A stretch of 5,238 nucleotides of DNA, from positions 1 to 5,238 of the forward strand of contig JACREA010000211.1 in assembly GCA_016218465.1 (NCBI GenBank). Reading direction: 5' to 3'. This DNA comes from Nitrosomonadales bacterium (GTDB lineage: Bacteria; Pseudomonadota; Gammaproteobacteria; Burkholderiales; Gallionellaceae). The notes under the pieces are model-generated. The model worked only from the letters and a program-made list of their open reading frames with translations, was not told the origin of the DNA and ran no database searches. Below are positions 1 through 5,238 of the stretch, in pieces (the first letter of the stretch is position 1; every line of letters begins with the position of its first letter). The translations under genes and the position numbers were made by a program.

Positions 1-1
1 G

Positions 2-1309
2 CTGTTTTACCTTAACTGGAAGCTCACGCTGCTCAGCCTGGTGATGCTGCCCATCATTGCGCTAATACTGAGAATCATCAATACCCGCCTGCGCAACGCC
101 AGCCGCGAGTCGCAGCGGGCGATGGGCGACATCACACAAGTCATCGAAGAGAGCGTTGCCGCGCACAAAGTGGTCAAACTGTTTGGCGGACAGCAATACG
201 AGAGCGATCGTTTTCGCGACCAGGCAAACTGGGTGCGCCGCTACGCCATGAAACAGCAAATGGCTGCTGCAGCCAATGTGCCCATCGTACAGATGGTCGC
301 CGCCGTGGCGCTATCCTTCATTATCTATCTCGTCACAATACAGTCACGCAGCGATGAAACCACGGTCGGCGGATTTCTTTCATTTATCGCAGCCATGCTG
401 ATGCTGACCGCTCCGATCAAGCGCCTGACAGGGGTGAGTGAATTTTTACAGCGCGGGCTGGCGGCATCGGAAAGCGTATTTGAATTGATTGATACACCCG
501 GCGAAATTAATGCAGGGAAAGTGACAATCGGACGCGCCCATGGCCGCATCGCGTTTGAACACGTAAGCTTGTCCTACCAGCAGGACGACCGGCTGGCGTT
601 GCGCGATATCTCCCTGGAGATTCCCGCAGGGCAGGCAGTCGCTCTGGTAGGCGCGTCCGGCAGCGGCAAGAGCACACTCGCAAATCTGGTGCCACGCTTC
701 TATCTGCCGAGCAGCGGACGTATCACGCTGGACAGCCATGATCTCGCCGATCTTACGCTGGCCGATTTGCGCGCCAACATCGCGCTGGTAAGCCAGGAAG
801 TCGTGTTATTCAACGACACAATTGCCGCCAATATCGCGTACGGCCAGATGCGCGAAGTACCGGAGTCAGAAATCATCGCCGCCGCACAAGCCGCGCATGC
901 GATGGAATTTATTCGCGAAATGCCGCAGGGACTAAACACGCTGGTTGGCGAGCGGGGAGTGAAACTTTCCGGGGGGCAGCGCCAGCGTATCGCCATTGCG
1001 CGCGCCATTCTCAAAAACGCTCCCATCCTTATTCTCGACGAAGCGACTTCCGCACTGGACAGCGAATCAGAACGCCATGTCCAGGCCGCACTTGAGACTT
1101 TGATGCAAGGACGTACCTCCCTAGTCATCGCACACCGTCTATCCACCATCGAAAAAGCGGACCGCATCGTTGTGCTGCAAAAGGGTGAGATTGTCGAGAT
1201 TGGCACACACCGTGAATTGCTGGCAAAGAACGGTGTGTACGCGCAGTTGCATCGTATCCAGTTTGCGTCAGATGCTGATTTGCAACCAAGGGTTTTGGGC
1301 AGCTACTAA
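2..1309 (+). CDS. msbA: MsbA-type lipid A export ABC transporter, ATP-binding/permease protein (5' partial)
   Basis: MsbA is a homodimeric inner-membrane ABC exporter that flips lipid A-core to the periplasmic leaflet using ATP. The frame is open from base 2, so the gene enters from the left; the GTG/ATG at 41/44 are internal codons. The 435 visible residues start at TM4 (LFYLNWKLTL, like E. coli MsbA FYYSWQLS), followed by the intracellular loop with VKLFGGQQYE, TM5 and TM6 (about residues 90-140) and a complete nucleotide-binding domain. Walker A GASGSGKST is at 650-676, the Q-loop glutamine at 794, the signature LSGGQRQR at 965-988, Walker B ILILDE at 1025-1042 with its catalytic Glu, and the H-loop His (IAHRLST) at 1133. 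Motif spacing matches remembered E. coli MsbA numbering with a constant offset of about 159, so about 159 N-terminal residues are missing and the full protein would be near 594. A tail of about 13 residues follows the usual MsbA end. All catalytic residues are intact. Generic lipid exporters share the fold, but the similarity here is specifically MsbA-like. Confidence 0.95.
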   Translation: MFYLNWKLTLLSLVMLPIIALILRIINTRLRNASRESQRAMGDITQVIEESVAAHKVVKLFGGQQYESDRFRDQANWVRRYAMKQQMAAAANVPIVQMVAAVALSFIIYLVTIQSRSDETTVGGFLSFIAAMLMLTAPIKRLTGVSEFLQRGLAASESVFELIDTPGEINAGKVTIGRAHGRIAFEHVSLSYQQDDRLALRDISLEIPAGQAVALVGASGSGKSTLANLVPRFYLPSSGRITLDSHDLADLTLADLRANIALVSQEVVLFNDTIAANIAYGQMREVPESEIIAAAQAAHAMEFIREMPQGLNTLVGERGVKLSGGQRQRIAIARAILKNAPILILDEATSALDSESERHVQAALETLMQGRTSLVIAHRLSTIEKADRIVVLQKGEIVEIGTHRELLAKNGVYAQLHRIQFASDADLQPRVLGSY

Positions 1310-1319
1310 TTGATCATTT

Positions 1320-1325
1320 GAGGAA
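1320..1325 (+). promoter_or_regulatory. Ribosome binding site of the UDP-glucuronate decarboxylase gene
   Basis: GAGGAA lies 6 bases before the ATG at 1332, within the 22-bp gap after msbA. It is the clearest Shine-Dalgarno sequence in the window. It fixes the start, and the Rossmann motif begins only seven residues into the protein, as expected for the family. The gap has no room for a convincing separate promoter, so co-transcription with msbA is likely. Confidence 0.75.
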
Positions 1326-1331
1326 GTTACA

Positions 1332-2264
1332 ATGAAACGCGTATTAGTCACCGGCGGAGCCGGATTCCTGGGGTCACACCTTTGTGATCGCCTGATCAAG
1401 GACGGCGATGATGTTTTGTGCGTTGACAACTTTTTTACCGGGAGCAAAACAAATATTGCGCACCTGATCGGCAATCCTTATTTTGAGCTGATGCGCCACG
1501 ATGTCACTTTTCCGCTGTATGTGGAGGTTGATCAAATATACAACCTCGCGTGTCCGGCTTCACCCGTGCACTATCAATTTGATCCGGTGCAGACAACCAA
1601 GACCAGCGTGCATGGTGCAATCAACATGCTCGGCCTCGCCAAGCGGATCAAGGCGCGGATTTTTCAGGCCTCCACCTCCGAAGTGTATGGTGATCCGGTG
1701 ATGCATCCGCAGCCCGAAAGTTACTGGGGAAATGTAAACTCCATCGGCCCGCGCTCCTGCTACGACGAAGGCAAGCGTTGCGCCGAGACTCTATTTTTTG
1801 ATTACTACCGGCAACACAATCTGGACATCAAGGTTGCGCGGATTTTCAACACTTACGGCCCGAGGATGCACCCCAATGACGGCAGGGTCGTCAGTAATTT
1901 TATTGTCCAGGCATTAAAGGGCGACGACATCACGATTTATGGGGACGGCAGCCAGACACGCAGCTTTTGTTATGTGGATGACCTGATTGAGGGCTTTATC
2001 CGTATCATGAAAACCGAAGCAGGCTTCACCGGGCCGATTAACCTTGGCAATCCAAGCGAGTTTTCCATGCTTGAACTGGCGGAAACCATACTTAAACTTG
2101 CCAAGTCAAACAGCAAGCTGGTCTACAAACCGCTTCCCCAGGACGACCCGCGCCAGAGGCAGCCGGACATTGCCTTGGCAACCAGCTCATTGGGCTGGAC
2201 GCCGCACGTCAACCTGGAAGACGGACTTAAGGAAACCATCGATTATTTCCGGCGGATTTTGTAA
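1332..2264 (+). CDS. UDP-glucuronate decarboxylase (UDP-xylose synthase), short soluble form
   Basis: This is an extended short-chain dehydrogenase of 310 residues. The family converts UDP-glucuronate to UDP-xylose and CO2 through an enzyme-bound 4-keto intermediate, using NAD+, in the cytosol. The Rossmann motif GGAGFLG is at residues 8-14, and Asp32 (VDNFFTG) is the expected NAD ribose ligand. The catalytic set is STSE at 114-117 (Thr115, Glu117) and Tyr144-xxx-Lys148 in SCYDEGKR. The stretch YWGNVNSIGPRSCYDEGKR, the RIFNTYGPRM motif and the C-terminal DDPRQRQPDI are diagnostic of UXS rather than of 4-epimerases or dTDP-glucose 4,6-dehydratase. Full length matches bacterial UXS; there is no membrane anchor, unlike animal UXS1, and no ArnA-type formyltransferase domain. 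It follows msbA by 22 bp and precedes a sugar methyltransferase gene, which suggests its product feeds an LPS or surface glycan. Some relatives release the 4-keto sugar, so the exact product is inferred. Common symbols are uxs or uxs1; I assign none because the locus name cannot be read from sequence. Confidence 0.92.
   Translation: MKRVLVTGGAGFLGSHLCDRLIKDGDDVLCVDNFFTGSKTNIAHLIGNPYFELMRHDVTFPLYVEVDQIYNLACPASPVHYQFDPVQTTKTSVHGAINMLGLAKRIKARIFQASTSEVYGDPVMHPQPESYWGNVNSIGPRSCYDEGKRCAETLFFDYYRQHNLDIKVARIFNTYGPRMHPNDGRVVSNFIVQALKGDDITIYGDGSQTRSFCYVDDLIEGFIRIMKTEAGFTGPINLGNPSEFSMLELAETILKLAKSNSKLVYKPLPQDDPRQRQPDIALATSSLGWTPHVNLEDGLKETIDYFRRIL
2239..2252 (+). repeat. 14-bp direct repeat, copy 1 (3' end of the decarboxylase gene)
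   Basis: The bases TCGATTATTTCCGG occur here and again, identically, at 2332-2345. This copy encodes the end of the decarboxylase (around IDYFR). The flanks of the two copies do not match, so the repeat is exactly 14 bp. Confidence 0.6.
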
Positions 2265-2304
2265 CAGGATCGAGCCACGGAAATTCAAGCGCACAGAGAA
2301 AACC

Positions 2305-3255
2305 ATGACGAACATCTTTTCACAATTAGGCTCGATTATTTCCGGATATGACTTCTTTTCCGAGAGGCTTCTTTGCGACCGTGAAACGGCCATCATCCGG
2401 TTCAACAAAGCGCTAAAGGAAGCCAGGGAATATTACGCTCAACACAAGCAGATAAAAATAGCTCACGAATTGATCCATGAAAGCTGGTCGCAGAACATTG
2501 CAGACCTGGAATCGTACTTTGTCAGTCAAATGAATGAGGACTTCATTTCAAACAAGGTCATCAACGGCACCATGGTTTTCACCAATCGGGAAGCGTACAA
2601 ACTGGAAATCAAAAATATTTCCGCTGCGTTCGACAAAAGGAAGATCGAGGAGATAATCAGCAAAGACCTCAACCCGGCGTTTCTCGCCGGCAAATCGCGC
2701 CGCTCGACGCTGATCAACTCTGCACACCACCTGCATCACCTGATGCGTTTCGAGCAAGTAACCGGGAGAAAAATCGGGGACATCAGAAGCGCCGTTGAGT
2801 TTGGCGGCGGATACGGGAACATGGCCCGCATAGTTGAAAATATCGGGTCATGCAAGACCTATTCCATCGTGGATCTGCTGTTGTTCTCCTGCATCCAGTA
2901 TGTTTTCCTGAGCACTGTGGCCGGCGAAGACCAAGTAGCTCTCGCTGACGTGAAAACCAGAAAAAATGCAAAATTTATTCTCCACCCGTTATTCCGCGCG
3001 AACTCACAGGCGAACTTGCACGGCGAACTATTTCTCAGCACCTGGGCCTTGAGTGAGAGCACACGTGCGTCATACGAATGGGTGATCGCATGCGACTTGT
3101 TTGGCGCATCAAACATTCTGCTTGCCTATAACGAGCATTGGCAGCCGTGGCACGGGAATGAACTGGAGGAATCGCTGGCAAAAAAGGGATGGCGCGTCAT
3201 AAGGGAAGCCATTCCATTCTTGCCGGGAAGCTTTTATCTTTTCGCGACCAGATGA
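2305..3255 (+). CDS. Putative sugar O-methyltransferase, SAM-dependent class I
   Basis: The protein is 316 residues, starting at the ATG at 2305 (MTNIFSQLG). The frame is open far upstream, but that part is the decarboxylase read in another frame, and no in-frame start lies between 2264 and 2305. A weak AGAGAA at 2295-2300 precedes the start by 4 bases. The C-terminal half is a Rossmann-type methyltransferase: motif I, VEFGGGYGN, is at residues 164-172 (2794-2820), followed by an acidic strand-2 region (YSIVDL) that would contact SAM. The N-terminal ~160 residues are charged and largely helical-looking, with no motif I can name. The layout, a long helical lead followed by EFGGGYGNMARI, resembles the putative sugar O-methyltransferase family found in O-antigen and antibiotic-sugar clusters (NanM-like). 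There is no signal peptide or membrane segment, so it should be cytosolic. It lies 40 bp after the decarboxylase and overlaps the GT9 gene by 4 bp, which supports a role on a nucleotide sugar or nascent glycan. The substrate and methylated position are unknown. Hand-counted GC in three 60-base lines is 38-47%, lower than in msbA. Confidence 0.78.
   Translation: MTNIFSQLGSIISGYDFFSERLLCDRETAIIRFNKALKEAREYYAQHKQIKIAHELIHESWSQNIADLESYFVSQMNEDFISNKVINGTMVFTNREAYKLEIKNISAAFDKRKIEEIISKDLNPAFLAGKSRRSTLINSAHHLHHLMRFEQVTGRKIGDIRSAVEFGGGYGNMARIVENIGSCKTYSIVDLLLFSCIQYVFLSTVAGEDQVALADVKTRKNAKFILHPLFRANSQANLHGELFLSTWALSESTRASYEWVIACDLFGASNILLAYNEHWQPWHGNELEESLAKKGWRVIREAIPFLPGSFYLFATR
2332..2345 (+). repeat. 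14-bp direct repeat, copy 2 (5' end of the methyltransferase gene)
   Basis: This is identical to 2239-2252 and starts 93 bases after it. It encodes part of the methyltransferase N terminus (SIISG) and is read in a different frame from copy 1, so shared protein sequence does not explain the identity. Confidence 0.6.
3252..3255 (+). promoter_or_regulatory. ATGA stop/start overlap (translational coupling site)
   Basis: The ATG of the GT9 gene (3252-3254) overlaps the TGA of the methyltransferase gene (3253-3255). No Shine-Dalgarno sequence sits at the right distance; the nearest purine run, GGGAAG, is about 20 bases upstream. Re-initiation by ribosomes finishing the methyltransferase is therefore the likely way the GT9 gene is translated. 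Confidence 0.7.
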
Positions 3256-4358
3256 GCAATCGTCCCGCGATTCGCGGTTGCCGGAACACCCTCATTGTTC
3301 AATTGGGAGACATTGGCGATGTCGTCCTGACCACCCCGACAATTCGGGCCATGAAGGAGGCTTACCCTGATGCGCGAATATCCATACTGATTTTCAAACC
3401 ATATGGTTCCCTGCTTGCAGCCGACCCGAATGTTCATGAGGTCGTTGAAACTGCAAGAATCCGCGGCACGTTGTTCCGCCGCCTGCGCGAGTTTGTAGCT
3501 TTCGCACGGTACCTGCGGCAGAAGCGGTATGACCTTGTAATAGACCTGCGAACCGGAGATCGTGGTGCGATCCTCTCATTTCTTACCGGAGCGCCGGTGC
3601 GGGTCGGCTGCCAAGGAATCGTAAAACAATTCTGGCATCAAATACTGTTTACGAAAATCATCCGGAATTACAAGATTGCGCCGCCGCCCGTTCATCCCGG
3701 AGCTGATCAGTCGTTGCGAGTTGTGCGTGAACTCGGCATTACCACTGAAGATTCCACACCACGGCTATTCATCGCGCCGGGAGACCGCTTACGCGCCAGC
3801 GCCCTGCTTGCGGAAGTTGGTCTTGTTCCCGGAACCAAAATGGTGACGTTAAATCCGTTTTCGCGCTGGAAATACAAGGAATGGGACAACACAAAATGGG
3901 GAGAGGTAATAGACAGGCTTTGGGAAGAGCGTCGCATACCCGCCGTGTTAATAGGCTCTCCTGAAGAAGCGGTCGCCTGCCAGGAAATTGTTGCGGGGCG
4001 TAAGGGGCACACCATCAATCTGGCGGGAAAAACAACACTCGGGGAATTAACGGCGGTGCTCTCCATGAGCTTGCTTCATCTTGGTGTAGACAGTGCCGCA
4101 CCCCATATCGCCGCAGCAGTGGGCACGCCGACCGTCACGATACATGGCCCCTCGGACTGGCGGGCATGGCGCATCGTCAATGAGCGTCACAAGGTTGTCA
4201 GCCCCGCGATGGATTGTGTCCCTTGCAGCATGATGGGGTGTGACGGAAGCGGAAGGAGCAGATGCCTTAATGAACTTGCTGCGGAACCGGTCGTGCGTAA
4301 GGCTCTTGAACTGTTGGCTGCTTTCCCACTTGGGTCGACTAACCAACGTCACGCGTGA
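3252..4358 (+). CDS. Glycosyltransferase family 9, WaaQ-like (putative LPS heptosyltransferase III)
   Basis: The protein is 368 residues, the usual length for GT9. The family transfers heptose from ADP-heptose to the LPS inner core on the cytoplasmic side of the inner membrane; some members use other sugars. The N-terminal domain begins RNTLIVQLGDIGDVVLTTP; the Asp in IGDV (residue 23) aligns with the catalytic Asp13 of WaaC. The C-terminal donor-binding domain has the NPFSRWKYKEW segment, then LGVDSAAPHIAAAVGTP with Asp280 and His285 spaced as in WaaC DTGLSH, then HGPSDWRAW. A cysteine cluster follows at residues 322, 325, 330 and 338 (C-x2-C-x4-C-x7-C), as in WaaQ-type enzymes. The ATG at 3252 is chosen because it overlaps the upstream stop and the family core starts about ten residues later; the in-frame ATG at 3189 would add residues that are only the methyltransferase read in another frame. 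No membrane segment or signal peptide is visible. The donor and acceptor are inferred: GVDS and the Cys tail point to heptosyltransferase III, but a non-heptose GT9 remains possible. Confidence 0.88.
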   Translation: MSNRPAIRGCRNTLIVQLGDIGDVVLTTPTIRAMKEAYPDARISILIFKPYGSLLAADPNVHEVVETARIRGTLFRRLREFVAFARYLRQKRYDLVIDLRTGDRGAILSFLTGAPVRVGCQGIVKQFWHQILFTKIIRNYKIAPPPVHPGADQSLRVVRELGITTEDSTPRLFIAPGDRLRASALLAEVGLVPGTKMVTLNPFSRWKYKEWDNTKWGEVIDRLWEERRIPAVLIGSPEEAVACQEIVAGRKGHTINLAGKTTLGELTAVLSMSLLHLGVDSAAPHIAAAVGTPTVTIHGPSDWRAWRIVNERHKVVSPAMDCVPCSMMGCDGSGRSRCLNELAAEPVVRKALELLAAFPLGSTNQRHA

Positions 4359-4411
4359 TCCCAGGAGTGTGCAACTGCTCTTAGGGCGCGAACGATCTGC
4401 GTGAGCGGTAA
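4359..4411. other. Convergent intergenic gap without a clear terminator
   Basis: These 53 bases separate the convergent GT9 and acyltransferase genes. A weak pairing is possible between CTGCTC (4375-4380) and GAGCGG (4403-4408), but the loop is 22 bases and no T run follows on either strand. I see no intrinsic terminator or gene here. Confidence 0.5.
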
Positions 4412-5238
4412 TCATGGATCATAACTGTATCTTTTCCCCGTCATTTTCAATGCAGGTTTTTCGATCAGAATATGGCACAGGTACGCGATACTTGTAGTGG
4501 AAAACATCCCAATCAACATGATCATCTGGTCTGAGAAATGCTGTTCGGTAAGATAGTGAAGTATCGGGAAATGCAGCAAATAAAACGAGAAGCTAATATT
4601 CCCAATAAGTGCCACCGGGCGATTTTCAAAGAGCGGGCGCATATATCGAGCTTGCGACAATACCAATATCAGTGCCATTACCAGAACTGTGTACCACAGT
4701 TCAAGAACGCGACCGCCCCCCGGCGGAAATAGCGCACCAATCAGAATTGCAACAACCAGAGAATCCGCAATTTTGGCTGACAGGTTGATTCTGTCCAAAT
4801 AGCTGTAGGCAATAATTCCACCGATAAAACAATACAGGTAGGTCTCGATAGCCCAGTGCGCGCCCAGCCATTCCTGGTGCCAGCGAGGATCCAATAGCGA
4901 TAATGCAAGTGCGACGAAAAACACTATCCATTTCCATAGAGAGTCGATGCGTGCCAGAAAGAAGAAGAGTGGTGGAATAATCAGATAAGTCCACATCTCA
5001 ATAGGCACAGTCCACTCTACCCCGATAACCGAAGCTTGGTAACGCACGTCCCAGAGATTCAAGAAGGTCAAATGTGCAAACAAGTCGAAAATATCGCGTG
5101 AAGACACACCGAACATATTTTGATAATAGTTATTTCCGCCCAGCCACCAGAACGCGACAATGGCAACGCAATACATCGGAAATATTCGGGCGAACCGGCG
5201 CAGCAGGTAATGTGGATAACTGAATTTTCTGGTGCGCC
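4412..5238 (-). CDS. Acyltransferase family 3 membrane protein, OafA/YrhL type (5' partial)
   Basis: This integral inner-membrane family transfers acyl groups, often acetyl, to sugars of O-antigen, exopolysaccharide or other glycans. The frame ends at the TGA complementary to 4412-4414 and stays open to the right edge; the ATG complementary to 5174-5176 is internal, because the 20 codons before it encode the family motif RRFARIFPMY. Of the 274 visible residues, about 13-22 carry that motif, 72-81 carry GVEWTVPIEM (matching the family W-T-x-x-x-E-M signature), 211-225 carry IGNISFSFYLLHFPI, and EKP is at 259-261. At least seven hydrophobic stretches are present, including LIIPPLFFFLA, IVFFVALALSLL and VLVMALILVLS. 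The protein ends a few residues after EKP, so no C-terminal SGNH domain is fused. Roughly 80-100 N-terminal residues, including the conserved R/H active-site motif, lie outside the window. It converges on the plus-strand cluster and so has its own promoter, out of view. The acyl group and acceptor cannot be read from sequence. Confidence 0.9.
   Translation of the reverse strand, partial: RTRKFSYPHYLLRRFARIFPMYCVAIVAFWWLGGNNYYQNMFGVSSRDIFDLFAHLTFLNLWDVRYQASVIGVEWTVPIEMWTYLIIPPLFFFLARIDSLWKWIVFFVALALSLLDPRWHQEWLGAHWAIETYLYCFIGGIIAYSYLDRINLSAKIADSLVVAILIGALFPPGGGRVLELWYTVLVMALILVLSQARYMRPLFENRPVALIGNISFSFYLLHFPILHYLTEQHFSDQMIMLIGMFSTTSIAYLCHILIEKPALKMTGKRYSYDP

Noticed and set aside
700..1206. 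Long minus-strand open frame (168 codons) opposite msbA
   Set aside because: It is antisense to the conserved ATPase domain; the Ser/Arg/Ala-rich translation is typical of a shadow of GC-rich coding DNA.
1524..1547. Perfect 7-bp inverted repeat (GAGGTTG / CAACCTC) with a 10-base AT-rich loop
   Set aside because: It lies inside the conserved VDQIYNLAC coding region of the decarboxylase with no T run; this is best explained by chance codon choice.
2044..2304. In-frame upstream extension of the methyltransferase reading frame
   Set aside because: It overlaps the intact decarboxylase gene in another frame and encodes low-complexity, Trp/Arg-rich sequence unlike either family; the ATG at 2305 is the sensible start.
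3189..3251. Earlier ATG for the GT9 gene
   Set aside because: The 21 extra residues are an out-of-frame reading of the methyltransferase C terminus; the ATGA overlap at 3252 gives the normal family N terminus.
3707..4066. Minus-strand open frame (119 codons) opposite the GT9 gene
   Set aside because: It is fully antisense to a well-supported gene, has no recognisable motif, and shows no ribosome binding signal that I could see.
4047..4415. Minus-strand open frame (122 codons) whose ATG overlaps the acyltransferase TGA
   Set aside because: The ATGA overlap is suggestive of a coupled downstream gene, but nearly all of it is antisense to the conserved GT9 C-terminal domain and its translation resembles no protein I know.
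4538..4732. Plus-strand 64-codon frame inside the acyltransferase
   Set aside because: It is antisense to conserved membrane segments of the acyltransferase and has no motif.

Overview
The window is a densely coded stretch of a Gram-negative envelope-polysaccharide locus. It holds five protein genes: four in tandem on the plus strand and one convergent gene on the minus strand. Both outer genes are cut by the window edges. I see no tRNA, rRNA, CRISPR, insertion sequence or integrase. A lipid A flippase (MsbA) and a heptosyltransferase-like GT9 enzyme imply an LPS-bearing proteobacterium. The MsbA sequence and the moderate, uneven GC content would suit a beta- or gammaproteobacterium, but I cannot name the genus from this window alone.

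Layout. Bases 2-1309 (+) are the 3' three quarters of msbA, from TM4 through the complete ATPase domain. Bases 1332-2264 (+) encode a complete short-form UDP-glucuronate decarboxylase (UDP-xylose synthase) with a good ribosome binding site. Bases 2305-3255 (+) encode a SAM-dependent methyltransferase that looks like a sugar O-methyltransferase. Bases 3252-4358 (+) encode a GT9 glycosyltransferase of the WaaQ / heptosyltransferase III type; its start codon overlaps the methyltransferase stop as ATGA. After a 53-bp gap, bases 4412-5238 (-) encode the C-terminal part of a membrane acyltransferase of the OafA/YrhL type (acyltransferase family 3).

How they may work together (inference). The plus-strand genes have gaps of 22 and 40 bp and then a 4-bp overlap, so they are probably one transcript. 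MsbA flips the lipid A-core precursor across the inner membrane. The decarboxylase supplies UDP-xylose (or its 4-keto intermediate). The GT9 enzyme adds a sugar, probably heptose, on the cytoplasmic face. The methyltransferase and the acyltransferase are candidates for decorating sugars with methyl and acyl groups. The set fits an LPS core or surface-glycan modification cluster. No dedicated pentosyltransferase lies in the window.

Nothing here amounts to a clearly new system. The points most worth a second look are the tight methyltransferase-GT9 pairing, the link of msbA to a nucleotide-sugar decarboxylase, the poorly characterised N-terminal half of the methyltransferase, and a perfect 14-bp direct repeat that brackets the decarboxylase/methyltransferase junction.
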